A stretch of DNA of 64,000 nucleotides from Maratus speciosus. Taxonomy: Eukaryota; Arthropoda; Arachnida; Araneae; Salticidae. Every line of letters begins with the position of its first letter. Position 1 is the first letter of the stretch. Position numbers and translations under genes: made by a program. The notes under the pieces are model-generated. The model did no database searches. It was not told the DNA's origin and saw only the letters and a program-made list of their open reading frames with translations. The stretch spans positions 284,280,083-284,344,082 of the forward strand of contig OZ010799.1 of NCBI GenBank assembly GCA_963932465.1. The letters run 5' to 3'. Below are positions 1-10,304 of the stretch, one piece after another.

Positions 1-130
1 TCCGAGTATATTTACGGGAGTTAGAGCGTAGATAGACGGACAGACAGCCAGACAAACCGAATGCATAACAACACTTTTCAAATTTGTTGGAAAGTGTTAA
101 AAAGAAGAAAAGTATGTTAGCTTCTTCGTC
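1..130 (+). repeat. End of a dispersed repeat
   Basis: The first 130 bases match 60530-60650 on the same strand and 62480-62580 in reverse complement. Shared landmarks are GAGTATATTTACG, a TTAGAGCG block, a run of GACAGAC/CAGACAG units and GTTGGAAAGTGTT. This copy is cut by the window edge. No coding potential is visible. The family is not one I can name. Confidence 0.55.
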
Positions 131-1048
131 CTTTTCCATCAAACTAAGATGATTTAATAAAAGATTAATTAAGTTGATTCTTGTTACACACGAGAAGAAC
201 ATTTTATAAAGTTTATTTTCCAGTCACGTCAAATCCCGAAGTCATGTAAATGATTAAGTAAACTTTCTTTTTGATACAAGAGTGCATTTGTGGGCATATT
301 TTATTGCATAGTAAAGTATAGAAAGTAACTAAACAGACAGAATACTTTTCTTATATTTTTAGTTAATGTATTAAAAAGATTTTAATTCTGAAACGCTTGT
401 AAATTAATTATTTTTCTCTAACATCTGATAAAAAAACATTTCGTTTATTTAAGGAAGAAATTAAAAAGAAGAAGCGACAAAAATGATGGTAAAATTGTCC
501 ATATCAGTTTACACAAATTAACATGCAAATTCGCGAAACTTAATCCAAATGTATTAAAGTTAATGTAAATATAAATGACATAAAACACAATATGTTTAAT
601 TTCATTATTTAAACGTCTCTATTTTAGAATTATGTATACTAATACATATCTTAACTATATTAAATTAGTTATAATAAAAAAAACTATTTTAGTATATCAC
701 ATACTCCATTTAAATAAAAAACTAATAAATTTTCTAAACATATTTGAAAGATAAAGTGAAACGAAAATGAAAAATTGTGTAATGACACATTCTTCTGAAG
801 CTAATATTTAACCTAACAGCGTTTAATTAAATATTAATTAAAATTAATTTCTGTAACATGCGGGACGAAAATTTTACAAAGTCAGTTTTCTAACCACGCC
901 ATATTCAAAAATGATGTGGATGATAAACTAAACTTTGAGATTTATTTAACAGTAGAACACTCGTAAACATATGTTATTAGTCCAGTAGAATGAATTTCAT
1001 GAAGAAACTAAAGTGACATTTTAAAAAAAATAAAATTTTGTTTAAATA
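131..1048. other. A+T-rich non-coding stretch with diverged internal duplication
   Basis: No gene is seen. Bases 180-300 resemble 840-960 (shared order: TTAAT, acATGCGGGACGA-like block, CCACGCC or CAGTCACGTC, ATGATGTGGATGATAA-like block). Bases 400-790 resemble 3460-3770, and 720-860 resembles 4540-4700. This suggests an old repeat several hundred bases long that is duplicated around the insertions between 1.0 and 4.7 kb. Confidence 0.4.
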
Positions 1049-1473
1049 TTAAAGGGACCGGGTAAGCAAAATTTGGGATAAAAATCGATTTTTTTCTTTT
1101 TAATATAATTAAATAGTTTAAACTTTTATCTTTCCATCGATGTGTCTTACATGATTACATGATATACAGTGGGGCTCAAAAGTATTTTGACAACCTTATA
1201 TTCTCAAAAATGTAAAAGAAAATATATTCCCTATAATTGAGAACACTATGACTGCAGTTATTCAAATGTATCAAGTTTCAACTTGTTTGTTTACATTCGG
1301 CGACACCGAAGAAATATGACTCCTCCTTAGCTCAAAAGTATTTTGACAATTAGTTTGCATTTAATTGTTGAAGGAGTCAGTGGCGCTATAGCTTCGATTA
1401 GTGTTTGTATCGACTTATTGTGATTGTTTTTAAATGCAAAAATGTAAAAAAATATTGAAATGATTCTAGAAAA

Positions 1474-1893
1474 GCCGCTGTAAATGCACTTAAGAAAGGT
1501 AGACTGCAATCAGAATTAGCTCGTTCTTTTAACGGGTCTCGTCAACTTGTTATTACATGGAATAAAGTTTTTAATAAACAGAAATACATCGAAAATAAGC
1601 CTCAAAGTGGCCATCCGAAAAAAAGAACTTGCAATGTTGACTGTATTCTAAAAATGATATCTACAAGTGATTGTCGTAAGTCCGCTGTAATAATAAAAAA
1701 TCAATTGAAAGAAAACTACGGCATAGACATACACGTTTCATCAGTCAAACGACGCCTAAACCTCTAAGGTTTACATGGCAGAAGACCAGCAAAAATACGT
1801 TTGTTATCTACTAAGAATAGGAATTGTAGAGTCGCATTTGTAAAACGGCATAACCCTTTCAGTGGCAAAACAATTCCATTGCTAAAGTGTTGA
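1474..1893 (+). pseudogene. Tc1-like transposase, N-terminal DNA-binding fragment (left arm)
   Basis: Translation of this strand gives an N-terminal helix-turn-helix region typical of Tc1 transposases: an ALKKGRLQSELARSF segment, then RQLVITWNKVF, then a GHPKKRT linker (GRPR-like) and a second helical region with SSVKRRLNL. A TAA interrupts the frame after NL (near 1766), and a stop follows PLLKC at about 1891, before any DDE catalytic domain. In the family this region binds the terminal repeats. Here it is a decayed half-copy, mirrored by the fragment at 2012-2480. Confidence 0.75.
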
Positions 1894-2011
1894 ATTTAAT
1901 GACTGACACCGGAATTCGAAAACAAACTTATTTGTAAATAAGAAAAAGCTATATTTCGCACACATGATAAAGCGAATTTTTTTTAACCAAAATTCCGGTG
2001 TCAATCATTAA

Positions 2012-2480
2012 TTTCAACACTTTAGCAATAGAATTGCTTTGCCCCTGAAAGGGTTATGCCGTTTTACAAATGCGACTCTAGCCTTCATATTCTTAGTAGA
2101 TAACAAACGTGTTTTTGCTGGTTTTCTGCCATGTAAACCATAGAGGTTTAGGGGTCGTTTGACTGATGAAACGTGTATTTCTATGCCGTAATTTTCTTTC
2201 AATTCATTTTTTATTATTACAGCGGACTTACGACAATTACTTGTAGATGTCATTTTTTTTAGAATACAGTCAACATTGCAAGTTTTTTTTTTTTCGGATG
2301 ACCACTTTAAAGCTTATTTTCGATGTATTTCTGTTTATTAAAAGCTTTATTCCATGTAATAACAAGTTGCCGAGACCCGTTAAAAGAACGATCTAATTCA
2401 GCTTGCAGTCTACCTTTCTTAAGTGCATTTACAGTGGCTTTTCTAGAATCATTTCAATATTTTTTTACATTTCGGCATTT
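2012..2480 (-). pseudogene. Tc1-like transposase, N-terminal fragment (right arm)
   Basis: This is the mirror copy of the fragment at 1474-1893. The longest open part (2253-2014) starts MTSTSNCRKSAVIIKN, continues through SSVKRPLNLYGLHGRKPAK and ends AILLLKC followed by a stop. Upstream on the same strand the first helix-turn-helix is also recognisable (KKGRLQAELDRSF-like) but lies in another frame. The stop comes at the same relative place as in the left arm. Both arms therefore descend from one already truncated copy, or were homogenised. Confidence 0.75.
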
Positions 2481-3223
2481 AAAAATAATCACAATATGTC
2501 GACATAAACACTAATCGTAGCTATAGCGCCATTGACACCTTCAACAATTAAATGCAAACTAATTGTCAAAATACTTTTGAGCTAAGGAGGAGTCATATTT
2601 CTTCGGTGGCGTTGAATGTAAACAAACAAGTTGAAACCTGATACATTTGAATAACTGCACTCATAGTGTTCTCAATTATAGGGAATATATTTTCTTTTAC
2701 ATTTTTATATTAAATAAAATAAGAGAGAATATAAGGTTGTCAAAATACTTTTGAGCGCTACTGTATAAAAGAAGTATTGGAATTATTCATTATTTCTAAA
2801 AGTACTTCACAGTTTAATGACCATTTAAATCTTTAATTGAATTTTTCTCAAAACTTGGATCTTTCATGTTTGTGTTCCTTTTTTTGAATATCTATTAAAC
2901 TTAAGAACTTGGATTTTCTTTAATACTTATATTATGTTATATTGTATACTTTAACACTGGGATTTAACAATTTGTTGAGAATTATTTATTTTAGGCAGTG
3001 AAATCTTACCAAAAATGCTCATTTAAAAATGACTTTCAATAAATAATTAATAATTAATTTTCAGTTTCACTTAGAAAGAAAATGGCCTGTTAAAATACGT
3101 AAAGTATATTATTCTGACAACTCTAAAAAATCTAGAACTCTATCTTAAACCATTTCTGAGAAAAGGGTACATAATGTTGATGAATTTAACATGGCAGAGA
3201 TAGAGCTTTCCCGGCCACCTTAA

Positions 3224-3415
3224 CTCCTTCGGGACGTGCGTGTTTTACAGATTTTTTAATCTTTTATCACCGGTTTTTTATAACAGAAAATTTTGCCTCA
3301 TTGATTCGGATAAATGCTCGGATTAAATGAGGCAAAATTTGCAATAAAAATTTACTGGTGAGAGTACTCACTGATTCTGGGCACTATTCGCGGCACGAAT
3401 ACCGGTTGCTCGTGC
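3224..3415. repeat. Dispersed repeat with internal hairpin, copy 1
   Basis: The stretch carries GCGT-TTTACAGA-TTTTTAATC-TTTATCACCGGTT and resembles 3778-4032. Inside it AAATTTTGCCTCATT (about 3290) pairs with AATGAGGCAAAATTT (about 3328). No coding potential is seen. Confidence 0.45.
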
Positions 3416-3777
3416 CCAAGGGGTAAAGGAAAAAATAATCCCATAATGCAACGCATGTAAATTAATCATTTTTCTGTAAGATCTGACTAAAAAAAATATT
3501 TTAGTTTGATTGATAAAAGTACAAACAGAAAAAGAAGGATAAAAATTTTCAAATCTGTCTACAGTAAATTGCATAAAAATGTGCTAAAGATGATGCTATT
3601 ATATGTGCCACAAAACGCAATATTCTTTCCCTGCATAATTTAAACGACATTATTTTAGAATAATATATAGATTTTTGAATTATGTTGAAATAGTATTAAA
3701 AAAAAAACATTTTTTTTCACAAACTACATATAAATAAATACATTCTTAATTAATTTTGTTCCGAAGCATGGAACTAT

Positions 3778-4032
3778 TAACCCACTAGCTGCGTAAGTAA
3801 TTCTTCGCGATGAGCGTCTTTTACAGAATTTTTAATCGTTTATCACCGGTTGTTTAAAGCAGAAATTTTTGACTATCTTAATCGGGAAAAAAGTCCTAAT
3901 TAAATCAGACAAAATTTTCGCTAAAAAGTAACTGGTGGGAATAACCAAGTAGTATTAATTTGACGAAAAAATGCATGCCCGAGCATATCTCGGGCATGCA
4001 TTTTTCGGGCATTGCGCTGCGAGAGGGTTAAT
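3778..4032. repeat. Dispersed repeat with internal hairpin, copy 2
   Basis: This shares TTTTACAGAATTTTTAATCG, TTTATCACCGGTTGTTTA and an ACTGGTG block with 3224-3415. The inner pairing segment is more decayed than in copy 1. A separate, perfect hairpin occupies 3967-4005. Confidence 0.45.
3967..4005. repeat. Perfect 17-bp-arm hairpin
   Basis: The left arm AAAAATGCATGCCCGAG (3967-3983) is the exact reverse complement of the right arm (3989-4005), with a five-base loop CATAT. It lies at the end of a dispersed repeat and may be its terminal structure. Confidence 0.85.
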
Positions 4033-6524
4033 AAAGAGGAACTGACATATTCTTAAAATAGTGAAGCTTCAACTGTAACCGCTATTGCAGGAGTTCTTTA
4101 CCGCCGGTGGAAACTTCCACCAGAAAGTTTATATAGAAATTTTCAATTTATTTAAACGCGTTATTATTTTAAAAAAATTCAGTCATAAATAATTGTAGAA
4201 ATATATTTTCATCTTTACTGGTGAGAGTTTAATTTGGCGGCATTTATTGCTGCGTTTCCTTCATATTGTGACAACCTGGGAAACAAACTGACAGTTTTAC
4301 AAGGCATACTGATACCAGTAAAAACAAACAGAAATTTTTACGACATTTTTGAAAAAATTTCCATAAATAAGACGCTTAATCAAGACGAAAATTTCCATTC
4401 AATTTTACTGGTGGGATGTTTGTTCAGGCAGTAAACAGTTACTGAAGATCTGATTTAAAAAAAGCAGTCGCCATCTTGTGACAACCTCCTCAGTTACTTC
4501 ACTCGCAACTGGTACACGGTACATTACATGTCTCGTTCTCTTTATTCATAACTCCATTTTCCGAAGCATATTTTGAAAAGAAATTAAAGTGAAACGAAAA
4601 TGGAAATTTTAAAAAATGTCACGTTATTCTGCAGCTTCTGCCTAATTTAACAGCGTTTAATAAAATAATTATGAAATTAATTCGTGTCAAATGTGGGAGC
4701 TAAAAACGTTCTGCTTTCGAGACCCGGGCACTTTTGAAAAATTACTACTAGTATGGGGCAATTCCATCGTAATTGACGTAACATTTGATCATCGAATTTT
4801 GTTTTCAAAACTATGTAGAAATTCTACTAATATAGCTAGAAAAATTTTTTACACTTTAAATTATTTCTTATAAAGGACTTAATACCCAAATACCTGCAGA
4901 TTATATCAATCTCTATTTTAGTCCCCAAAATTGCATTTCAAAATTCTGTACCTGACGAAACATAAAATATACAATTTTTCTGCCTTCATTGAAGTGTAAA
5001 AATTATCAAAACTGTCCCGTTAAAAAAAGTGATTTAATATTCTCAACAACACTAAGCAATGTCAAATTATAGCACTAACTTTTTTCATTGATAAACTGAA
5101 TAATAAAAAAGGAAAAAATGGCATTTACACGTGTCACTGACGTAACTTTTATTGCGTAACTGGCGTAACATTATGACTTTACAAAGACAATAATGGTACT
5201 TAACTTAGTTTGTAAAAAGTAATTTACAATGCCTTTTTATTAGGATTTTATTATAGACTATAAAAATATCAAATTTTCTAATCACACCCTTAAATTAAAC
5301 GTATTATAAATTTTATCCCCCCCCCCCCCCAAAAAAAAAAAAGATAATTTTCTGTGGAATTGCCCTATGATGTATTTACCAATCAGTGGATTGTGTTGGT
5401 CTTAGGACTCTTAACTCTTAAATGCGCGATTTTTTATTGTGTTTCGAAAACATTATATATGATTCTCTGAAAGGTTTATTACACACGAAAAATAATGAAA
5501 AAAAAAAAAAGAGATAAATTTTTCATATAATACGTCAATCTTTTCTTCTGTTACACATCTGCAGAACAAGTACAAACTACTATCGTATGGCTTTTTTACG
5601 CTAAAATATTGCAAATTACTAAATATTATAAGAAGTATGTCGCCAGATACCTTATTTAATATAATTATTTATTTTTTAAAACTTAACCTTTAACCCTTTA
5701 ATTCCCATGATAGAATATGTTCTAGAGATTACGTAGTCCAGAGAATCTGACTTTACACCAAAAAGTTTCAGTGGTTAATTTCACTTTATTTAAATACGGA
5801 ATCCCTGTTGTTAATTAAAGCAAATATTGCTATATACAAAAAAAAAGCTATTACATTCAAAACAATGTCGTTTGCATATATGTAAAGCAGCGCAATAAAG
5901 GGTTAAAAATGAAAAAAAGGGGAAAAAAAAAAGACCATTTTCATTCTTAAAATGTATTTCATTTTAAAACACAATTTTTATTGACATAAATGATTGTTCT
6001 TTCACTTGATGTATTTAAAAATTGCAAGATACAGAATTAGCATTTATATAGGGTTCCGAACTGTCAGAAATTTGACGAGAAGAAAATTGGTATAACAGCT
6101 TACGCGCAGTCTTACAAAATAAATTTCTCAACTAGAATGAGTATTTTGGTGCCTACGTATACTTCAAATTCTAGCAATTACACTGAACCTAAACAAATTT
6201 GCATTTATAACATTTTTATATTTTTAATACAACGTTTTATTTAGATAATACAAAATTTTGAAAATTTCAACAGTATAATCACGTTAAAAAAATTAACAAT
6301 AAAAAGGAAATTTTAGGTCCCGTTTATGCAAATTAACATGAAATGTATGTCTTGAAAATTTCATGAAAAAAAAAAAAAAAAAATGCGGAAGTTTTTGACA
6401 TAACCTGCGCGTTATGCCCAAAAACGTCATATGGAGAAAAATGACTTCGAAGTTTCGGAAACGCCGCTTCAGCTATTGAGCAGGTGTAATTCTAAAAGTC
6501 ATAACTTCTGTTTTAATGGGAATT
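4033..6524. other. Non-coding A+T-rich stretch
   Basis: No gene is supported. Bases 4080-4440 contain weak relatives of the 3224/3778 repeat (ACTGGTGAGAGT, CCGGTGGAAAC). Bases 4540-4700 resemble 720-860. A C-run followed by an A-run lies at about 5318-5341, and an A-run at about 6365-6383. The two short open frames near 4234 and 4691 have no recognisable motif and are probably chance. Confidence 0.5.
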
Positions 6525-6881
6525 TCTACACAGTAAAAAATTTTGGTCAAAAATTACGGTACATATACTGGCAACTTTGTGACCAGTACATGTACCGTAA
6601 TTTAACTGGACGGTATATGTACCGTAAAATATTTAAAGTATATGTACCGCAAAAAAACTTTCATACAGCATATATACCGTACGTTAAATATACAGTATAT
6701 ATACCGTAAAAACCATTTATACAGCATATATACCATAGATTAAACATACAGTATATGTACCGTAAAAAATATTTAAGCAGTATATATACCATAAATTAAA
6801 TGTGTGGTACATGTACCGTAAAAGTGTTTGTAATCAGTATATGTACCGTAAATGAAATTTATGGTATATATACCGTAAAAG
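6525..6881. repeat. Array of palindromic ACGGTA...TACCGT motifs
   Basis: About a dozen copies of a short self-complementary motif, of the form GGTACATGTACCGTAA or GTATATATACCGTAAA, are spaced about 25-35 bases apart. The block starts with ACACAGTAAAAAATTTT, the inverse of the sequence ending the similar cluster at 32210-32430 (AAAATTTTTTACAGTGT). The two clusters therefore look like pieces of one element family whose inner part is built of palindromic units. No reading frame is implied, although one runs through by chance. Confidence 0.7.
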
Positions 6882-6883
6882 TA

Positions 6884-7412
6884 CAGGATGACCCAAAAAA
6901 AAAGCTCCCACAATTGACAGGATAAAAAAAAGACTGCAGAGAGAAACTTGTTTGTTCAAAAATATACAATAGTTATGACGAGAGTTTAAAATGACAATCT
7001 TTCAGAAATGGTGTCTGGTAAGTGTTGTCCATTGCGAGCAATACACAATTCAAGACAATGTCTGAAATCTATCACCACTGATGCTTCGTCTTGTGGAATA
7101 GCTGCCACTTCTACCTGAATATTAGTCTCTTGGGATCAGAAAGAGCATAGGATTTATGCCTCAAGAGTAATTCAAGCAGAGGTAGCAGCTTCTGCAAGAC
7201 ATGATATGTCAGATGATGATAGATTTCAGACATCGTCTTGAATTGTATATTGTTCGCAATGGACAACACTACCAAACATAATTTCTAAAACACAGTCATT
7301 TTAAACTCTTGTCATACCCATTGTATATTTTAAAACAAACAAGTTTCTTTCTCCAATCCTTTTTGTTTTATATTATCCTGTCAAATGTGGGAGATTCTTA
7401 TGGGTTATTCTG
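6884..7412. mobile_element. Palindromic (double 3'-end) mariner-like element
   Basis: The ends CAGGATGACCCA (6884) and the inverse of CAGAATAACCCATA (7412) are flanked by TA (6882-6883 and 7413-7414). Arms of about 250 bp mirror each other around a short spacer near 7134-7162. Both arms encode, outward to the ends, the C-terminal tail of a mariner-type transposase: the right arm (+) reads MIDFRHRLELYIVRNGQHYQT then stop near 7283, and the left arm on the minus strand reads VIDFRHCLELCIARNGQH. Such an FRxRLExCIxxNGxH tail is usual at the end of mariner transposases. Everything upstream of the tail is missing. The element inserted into or next to the ACGGTA array. Confidence 0.8.
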
Positions 7413-7414
7413 TA

Positions 7415-8652
7415 GTCAGAATCATAAATACAGGGAAAGTACAAAGTCTTACCCTTATTTTTTATCAACCTGTACATTGATGCAGCCAAAACATAAAATT
7501 TTTACTTCTCTTTTTGAGGGATTCTGTAGTGAATAAGTTATCAAATTTTTGTCCCTTTTATTATTTGACTAATTATAATTATAAAAACTAAACATCTATA
7601 TATGTCGCCAAGGGCGTGAAGAGGATAAAAATTACATTTTCAACGAATAAAGAAAAATGAGTAATTGGCCAAAATTTTATAATTTCTTCCGAGATTCTTG
7701 TTACGTACTTAGAAATTAGAATTTTTATTTTTTTTTTCCTCAACATACAAATCTAAATTTTCTTTCTTTCAGTTAAATGTTTAAAACTGCCACTGTCCAG
7801 CAAATCGCCACTTATATGATTTTTTTTAAATGGAAAAATGGGTGTTTAATTATTCTTGCAAAACTTAATATACAGTTTAAAATTTAGAATATTAATAATA
7901 GGTTTTAGCATAAGTTTTTAGCTGAATGAGTTAATATTTAGATTTCTGGTTGATATAGAAAAATACACAAATTATATCATGGTTTTTTAAACAAAGCTCT
8001 ATCCGATAAAAAATTTCTAAATACCTACAAATTCAAAAACTCTGTGTTATTTGTTTCTTTTAACAAACAATACATCTGTATAAAAATTAAAAAATTTCTA
8101 AATATTCACATCTTATTCTATAAATGACACAATTAGTTGTAGCACAACCATCTATTATTTAAAAACTAATCAAATTCTGCTGTTTTTAATAGCTTTTCCC
8201 TCCTGAAATTTTGCAATCAATCTACTGAAAACCCTAAAAGTAATGTTACTTTAAATTTAGAAAAGTAATTTGTAAGAAAAAAATGTCAAAAGTGTATTGG
8301 ATAACATTTAATCCATAGGAAAATGAAAGATGTAATAAACATATCTTAAATATTTTGGATTTCTATAAGTTAAGCTTTAAATATTTATTTAAAAAAATTA
8401 AGTTTTAGAAATTTAAGAAATATTTAATTTTTGTTTCTGCATTTTTGTTGAGAATGAAACATCGATGTTCTTTAATGCAGGTGCCCATAACTTCTGCAAT
8501 ATCAATTTATTATCTATCTGAATTTTTTTTTAATCCTTTGTACTTCTATGTCGAGTCTGACTCGACATGATCTTTTTAAGCTAAATAATGCTATAAAAAG
8601 TGATAAAATATCTTTATTTAGATTGACGAACGTTTCATCGCACAAATGGTAA
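7415..8652. other. Non-coding A+T-rich stretch
   Basis: Nothing recognisable is seen apart from A/T runs. The open frame crossing 7309-7536 starts inside the mariner remnant and continues into this flank, so it is not a gene. Confidence 0.5.
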
Positions 8653-8880
8653 CATTTTCAAAATCATTCATGATAGAAATATTTTCACAAAATTTAAAAC
8701 AATAACTTGGTAAACAATGTCATGAGACATCATGCATATGCAAACATAAAATTAAATTAAATAGGATTATTTTATATTTGCACTGATTTTCATTATGCAT
8801 GATGTCTCTTGACATTGTTAACCAAGTTATTGTTTTTAAATTTTGTGAAAATATTTCTATCATGAATGATTTTGAAAATG
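8653..8880. repeat. 228-bp palindrome
   Basis: The left arm 8653-8737 and right arm 8795-8880 are near-perfect reverse complements (CATTTTCAAAATCATTCATG to ATGATGTCTC and back). The spacer is about 57 bp. One base of length difference lies in the TTGGTAAAC/GTTAACCAA part. No transposase remnant or terminal signature is visible. Confidence 0.85.
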
Positions 8881-9031
8881 AGAGGGAGTTTTAAAGGTCA
8901 CAAACTGTTAAATAAAATACAATTTTCTATAGCAAAAATAAAAATTCATATTTCTTAAAATCACCAAAGAATATTTCTTTTATTAAAAATAGCTTAAAAA
9001 AGCAGTAAAAATATCATTGCATATGGTATTT

Positions 9032-9480
9032 AGAAAAAAAAAAAAAAAAAAAAAAAAAAACATTTAAAGCTGTCGTTAAATTCAAAGGAGCTAATTTCTG
9101 ACATTTTTTTTTTTTTTTTTTATCAATCTTCGTTCAGAAATGGATGAAATTTGCAATGTATAATTTTTTAATTCAGAAACTATAATTGAAAGATATCTTT
9201 TTTTTTTTTGTAAATGCATAACATATTTCAGAAAATACTATTAAAACCTTTCAGCCGAATTCTCCACGCAGGTCAAGAAAAGTGAAGAAAATTGGTTGTC
9301 CTGAGCAAAATTGCTTTTAAGTCAAAAGGTAATTTATCAAAAAATGGAAAATTTATTTTCATTCCAAATCACTAAATAGTCAGGGCAGCAAACTTCATAC
9401 CTTCATGTTTAAAAATGAGTTTAAAATTGTGTCAAAGTTTTACGCTGTTAGGCAGGGTATTTGAGAACCATATTAAAAAG
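9032..9480 (+). repeat. R1 dispersed repeat (about 430 bp), copy 1, with A-run
   Basis: After an A-run at about 9032-9060, the sequence follows the order seen in four other copies: AAGCTGT..AAATTC, GAAATG-ATGAAA, TTTTTTGTAAATGCATAACA, a TTTCAGAAAATA block, then GCAAAATTGCTTTTAAGTC, AAAAATGGAAAA and a final GTCAGG..CAAACTT. Copies lie at 12290-12700, 18907-19331, 25885-26303 (minus) and 45840-46290 (minus, partial). The best copies have AAGGCTGTT-like inverted ends, which suggests a MITE. This copy lies just beyond the 3' end of the host gene. Confidence 0.6.
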
Positions 9481-9574
9481 TTCAAGCATAAATATTTTAG
9501 AACATTTAGAAAATAAATTGATTTCATTATGATTTACAAATATTTAAAACAAGCAATTAAAATATAGAAAGATA

Positions 9575-9580
9575 TTTATT
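9575..9580 (-). terminator. Poly(A) signal AATAAA of the 28.1-9.6 kb gene
   Basis: On the minus strand AATAAA occurs about 104 bases after the stop codon of the last exon (9684-9686), giving a short A+T-rich 3' UTR. The hexamer is common in such DNA, so the call rests on its position. Confidence 0.45.
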
Positions 9581-9683
9581 ACAACAATTAAATTACATTA
9601 ATATACACAGTTCTAATATTTATGCATACAATGTTTTCTTTTCAATTTACTAATATATACAAATTCCAGAAGTTTTGGCCATC

Positions 9684-9755
9684 TTACAGCACTACCTCTG
9701 CCAATTGATTTGCTCTGTAGTTTATTCCACACACAGGGTTGATCAACTTAAGTAC
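9684..9755 (-). CDS. Host gene, exon 5 (terminal coding exon)
   Basis: On the minus strand the polypyrimidine acceptor CTCTTTTTCTTTAAG precedes GTACTTAAG. The exon then reads in phase 0 as VLKLINPVCGINYRANQLAE, VVL, stop (TAA at 9684-9686). The phase matches the phase-0 donor of exon 4. I do not recognise the C-terminal sequence. AATAAA follows downstream at 9575. A GTAGTG inside the exon could in principle be a donor, but the in-frame stop and poly(A) signal favour a terminal exon. Confidence 0.6.
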   Translation of the reverse strand, partial: VLKLINPVCGINYRANQLAEVVL

Positions 9756-9891
9756 CTTAAAGAAAAAGAGTGGTTCATTCAACATGGATATAAGCACTAA
9801 AATTTTCGAAGAAAATACAAAAGTGACTTGTAGAAAAGGTTACATAAAATCATCTTAAAAGGATATTTCAGTCACACCAAGAAAAAGAAGG

Positions 9892-10236
9892 TTAATGTTA
9901 ATCTTACGGGGCATTATTTTCAAATTTCTCGCTTTGATTTTAATATTTCTCAATGATTTTTTTTATTTATTTATTTAGTATAGATGAGGGTGATCTACAA
10001 CTGTGCTAGCTTTTATTTTTCTGATTTTGGTTATAGTTTTATTAATATTAGGATAATTTCAAATTCAGAAGCGGTTTCGAAAGTAAAAATAATAATAATA
10101 ATAAAAAACACGAAAAAGTAAAAATTAGCCCAGTTGTAGATAGTCTTCAGCTATCCTATGCAAAAAAAAATCATTTAAAAATATTAAAATTCAAACAAGA
10201 TATTTGAAAATAATGCTCCCATAGACTTAACATTAG
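9892..10236. repeat. Foldback repeat FB, copy A
   Basis: The sequence is an imperfect palindrome. TTAATGTTAATCTTACGGGG-CATTATTTTCAAAT at the left is mirrored by ATTTGAAAATAATG-CTCCCATAGACTTAACATTA at the right, and GATCTACAACTGTGCTAG mirrors the CAGTTGTAGAT block near 10131. Ends are TAATGTTAAYCYTAYGG. Further copies are 10305-10697, 10733-11045 and a half copy at 45617-45790. The family looks like a non-autonomous foldback element. Confidence 0.65.
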
Positions 10237-10304
10237 CGTTTTCATTTTTCCCTGTGACTAGTGTGGACAAGAGCCTACGCTAGTCACGCGGATAAATGCA
10301 GACA

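Larger units (their letters stand above)
1167..2763. mobile_element. Palindromic (double 5'-end) Tc1-like element
   Basis: The element begins CAGTGGGGCTCAAAAGTA at 1167 and ends with the inverse of CAGTAGCGCTCAAAAGTA at 2763, with TA on both sides (1165-1166 and 2764-2765). Arms of about 750 bp (1167-1919 and 1990-2763) mirror each other around a spacer of about 70 bp. Each arm carries the outer motif GCTCAAAAGTATTTTGACA and a second copy about 155 bp inside (near 1330 and 2561), which is the IR/DR layout of Tc1 elements. Each arm encodes only the N-terminal DNA-binding part of a Tc1 transposase. The catalytic domain is absent, so the element cannot move by itself. It sits inside the TTAA-flanked element 1049-3223. 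Confidence 0.85.
1049..3223. mobile_element. TTAA-flanked non-autonomous DNA transposon, interrupted
   Basis: The left end at 1049 reads TTAAAGGGACCGGGTAAGC. The right end at 3220-3223, read inward on the minus strand, starts TTAAGGTGGCCGGGAAAGC. The ends are imperfect inverted repeats bounded by TTAA, the target-site pattern of piggyBac- and Kolobok-type elements. A related element with TTAAGGGGGTC ends lies at 40798-41441. About 1.6 kb of this block is a later insertion (1167-2763). No transposase of its own is visible, so it is a MITE-like derivative. The superfamily is inferred from the TTAA alone. Confidence 0.5.

Noticed and set aside
6431..6709. 92-codon frame with YVPQ/YIP repeats
   Set aside because: It is a translation of the ACGGTA/TACCGT motif array; no coding signature is independent of the repeat.
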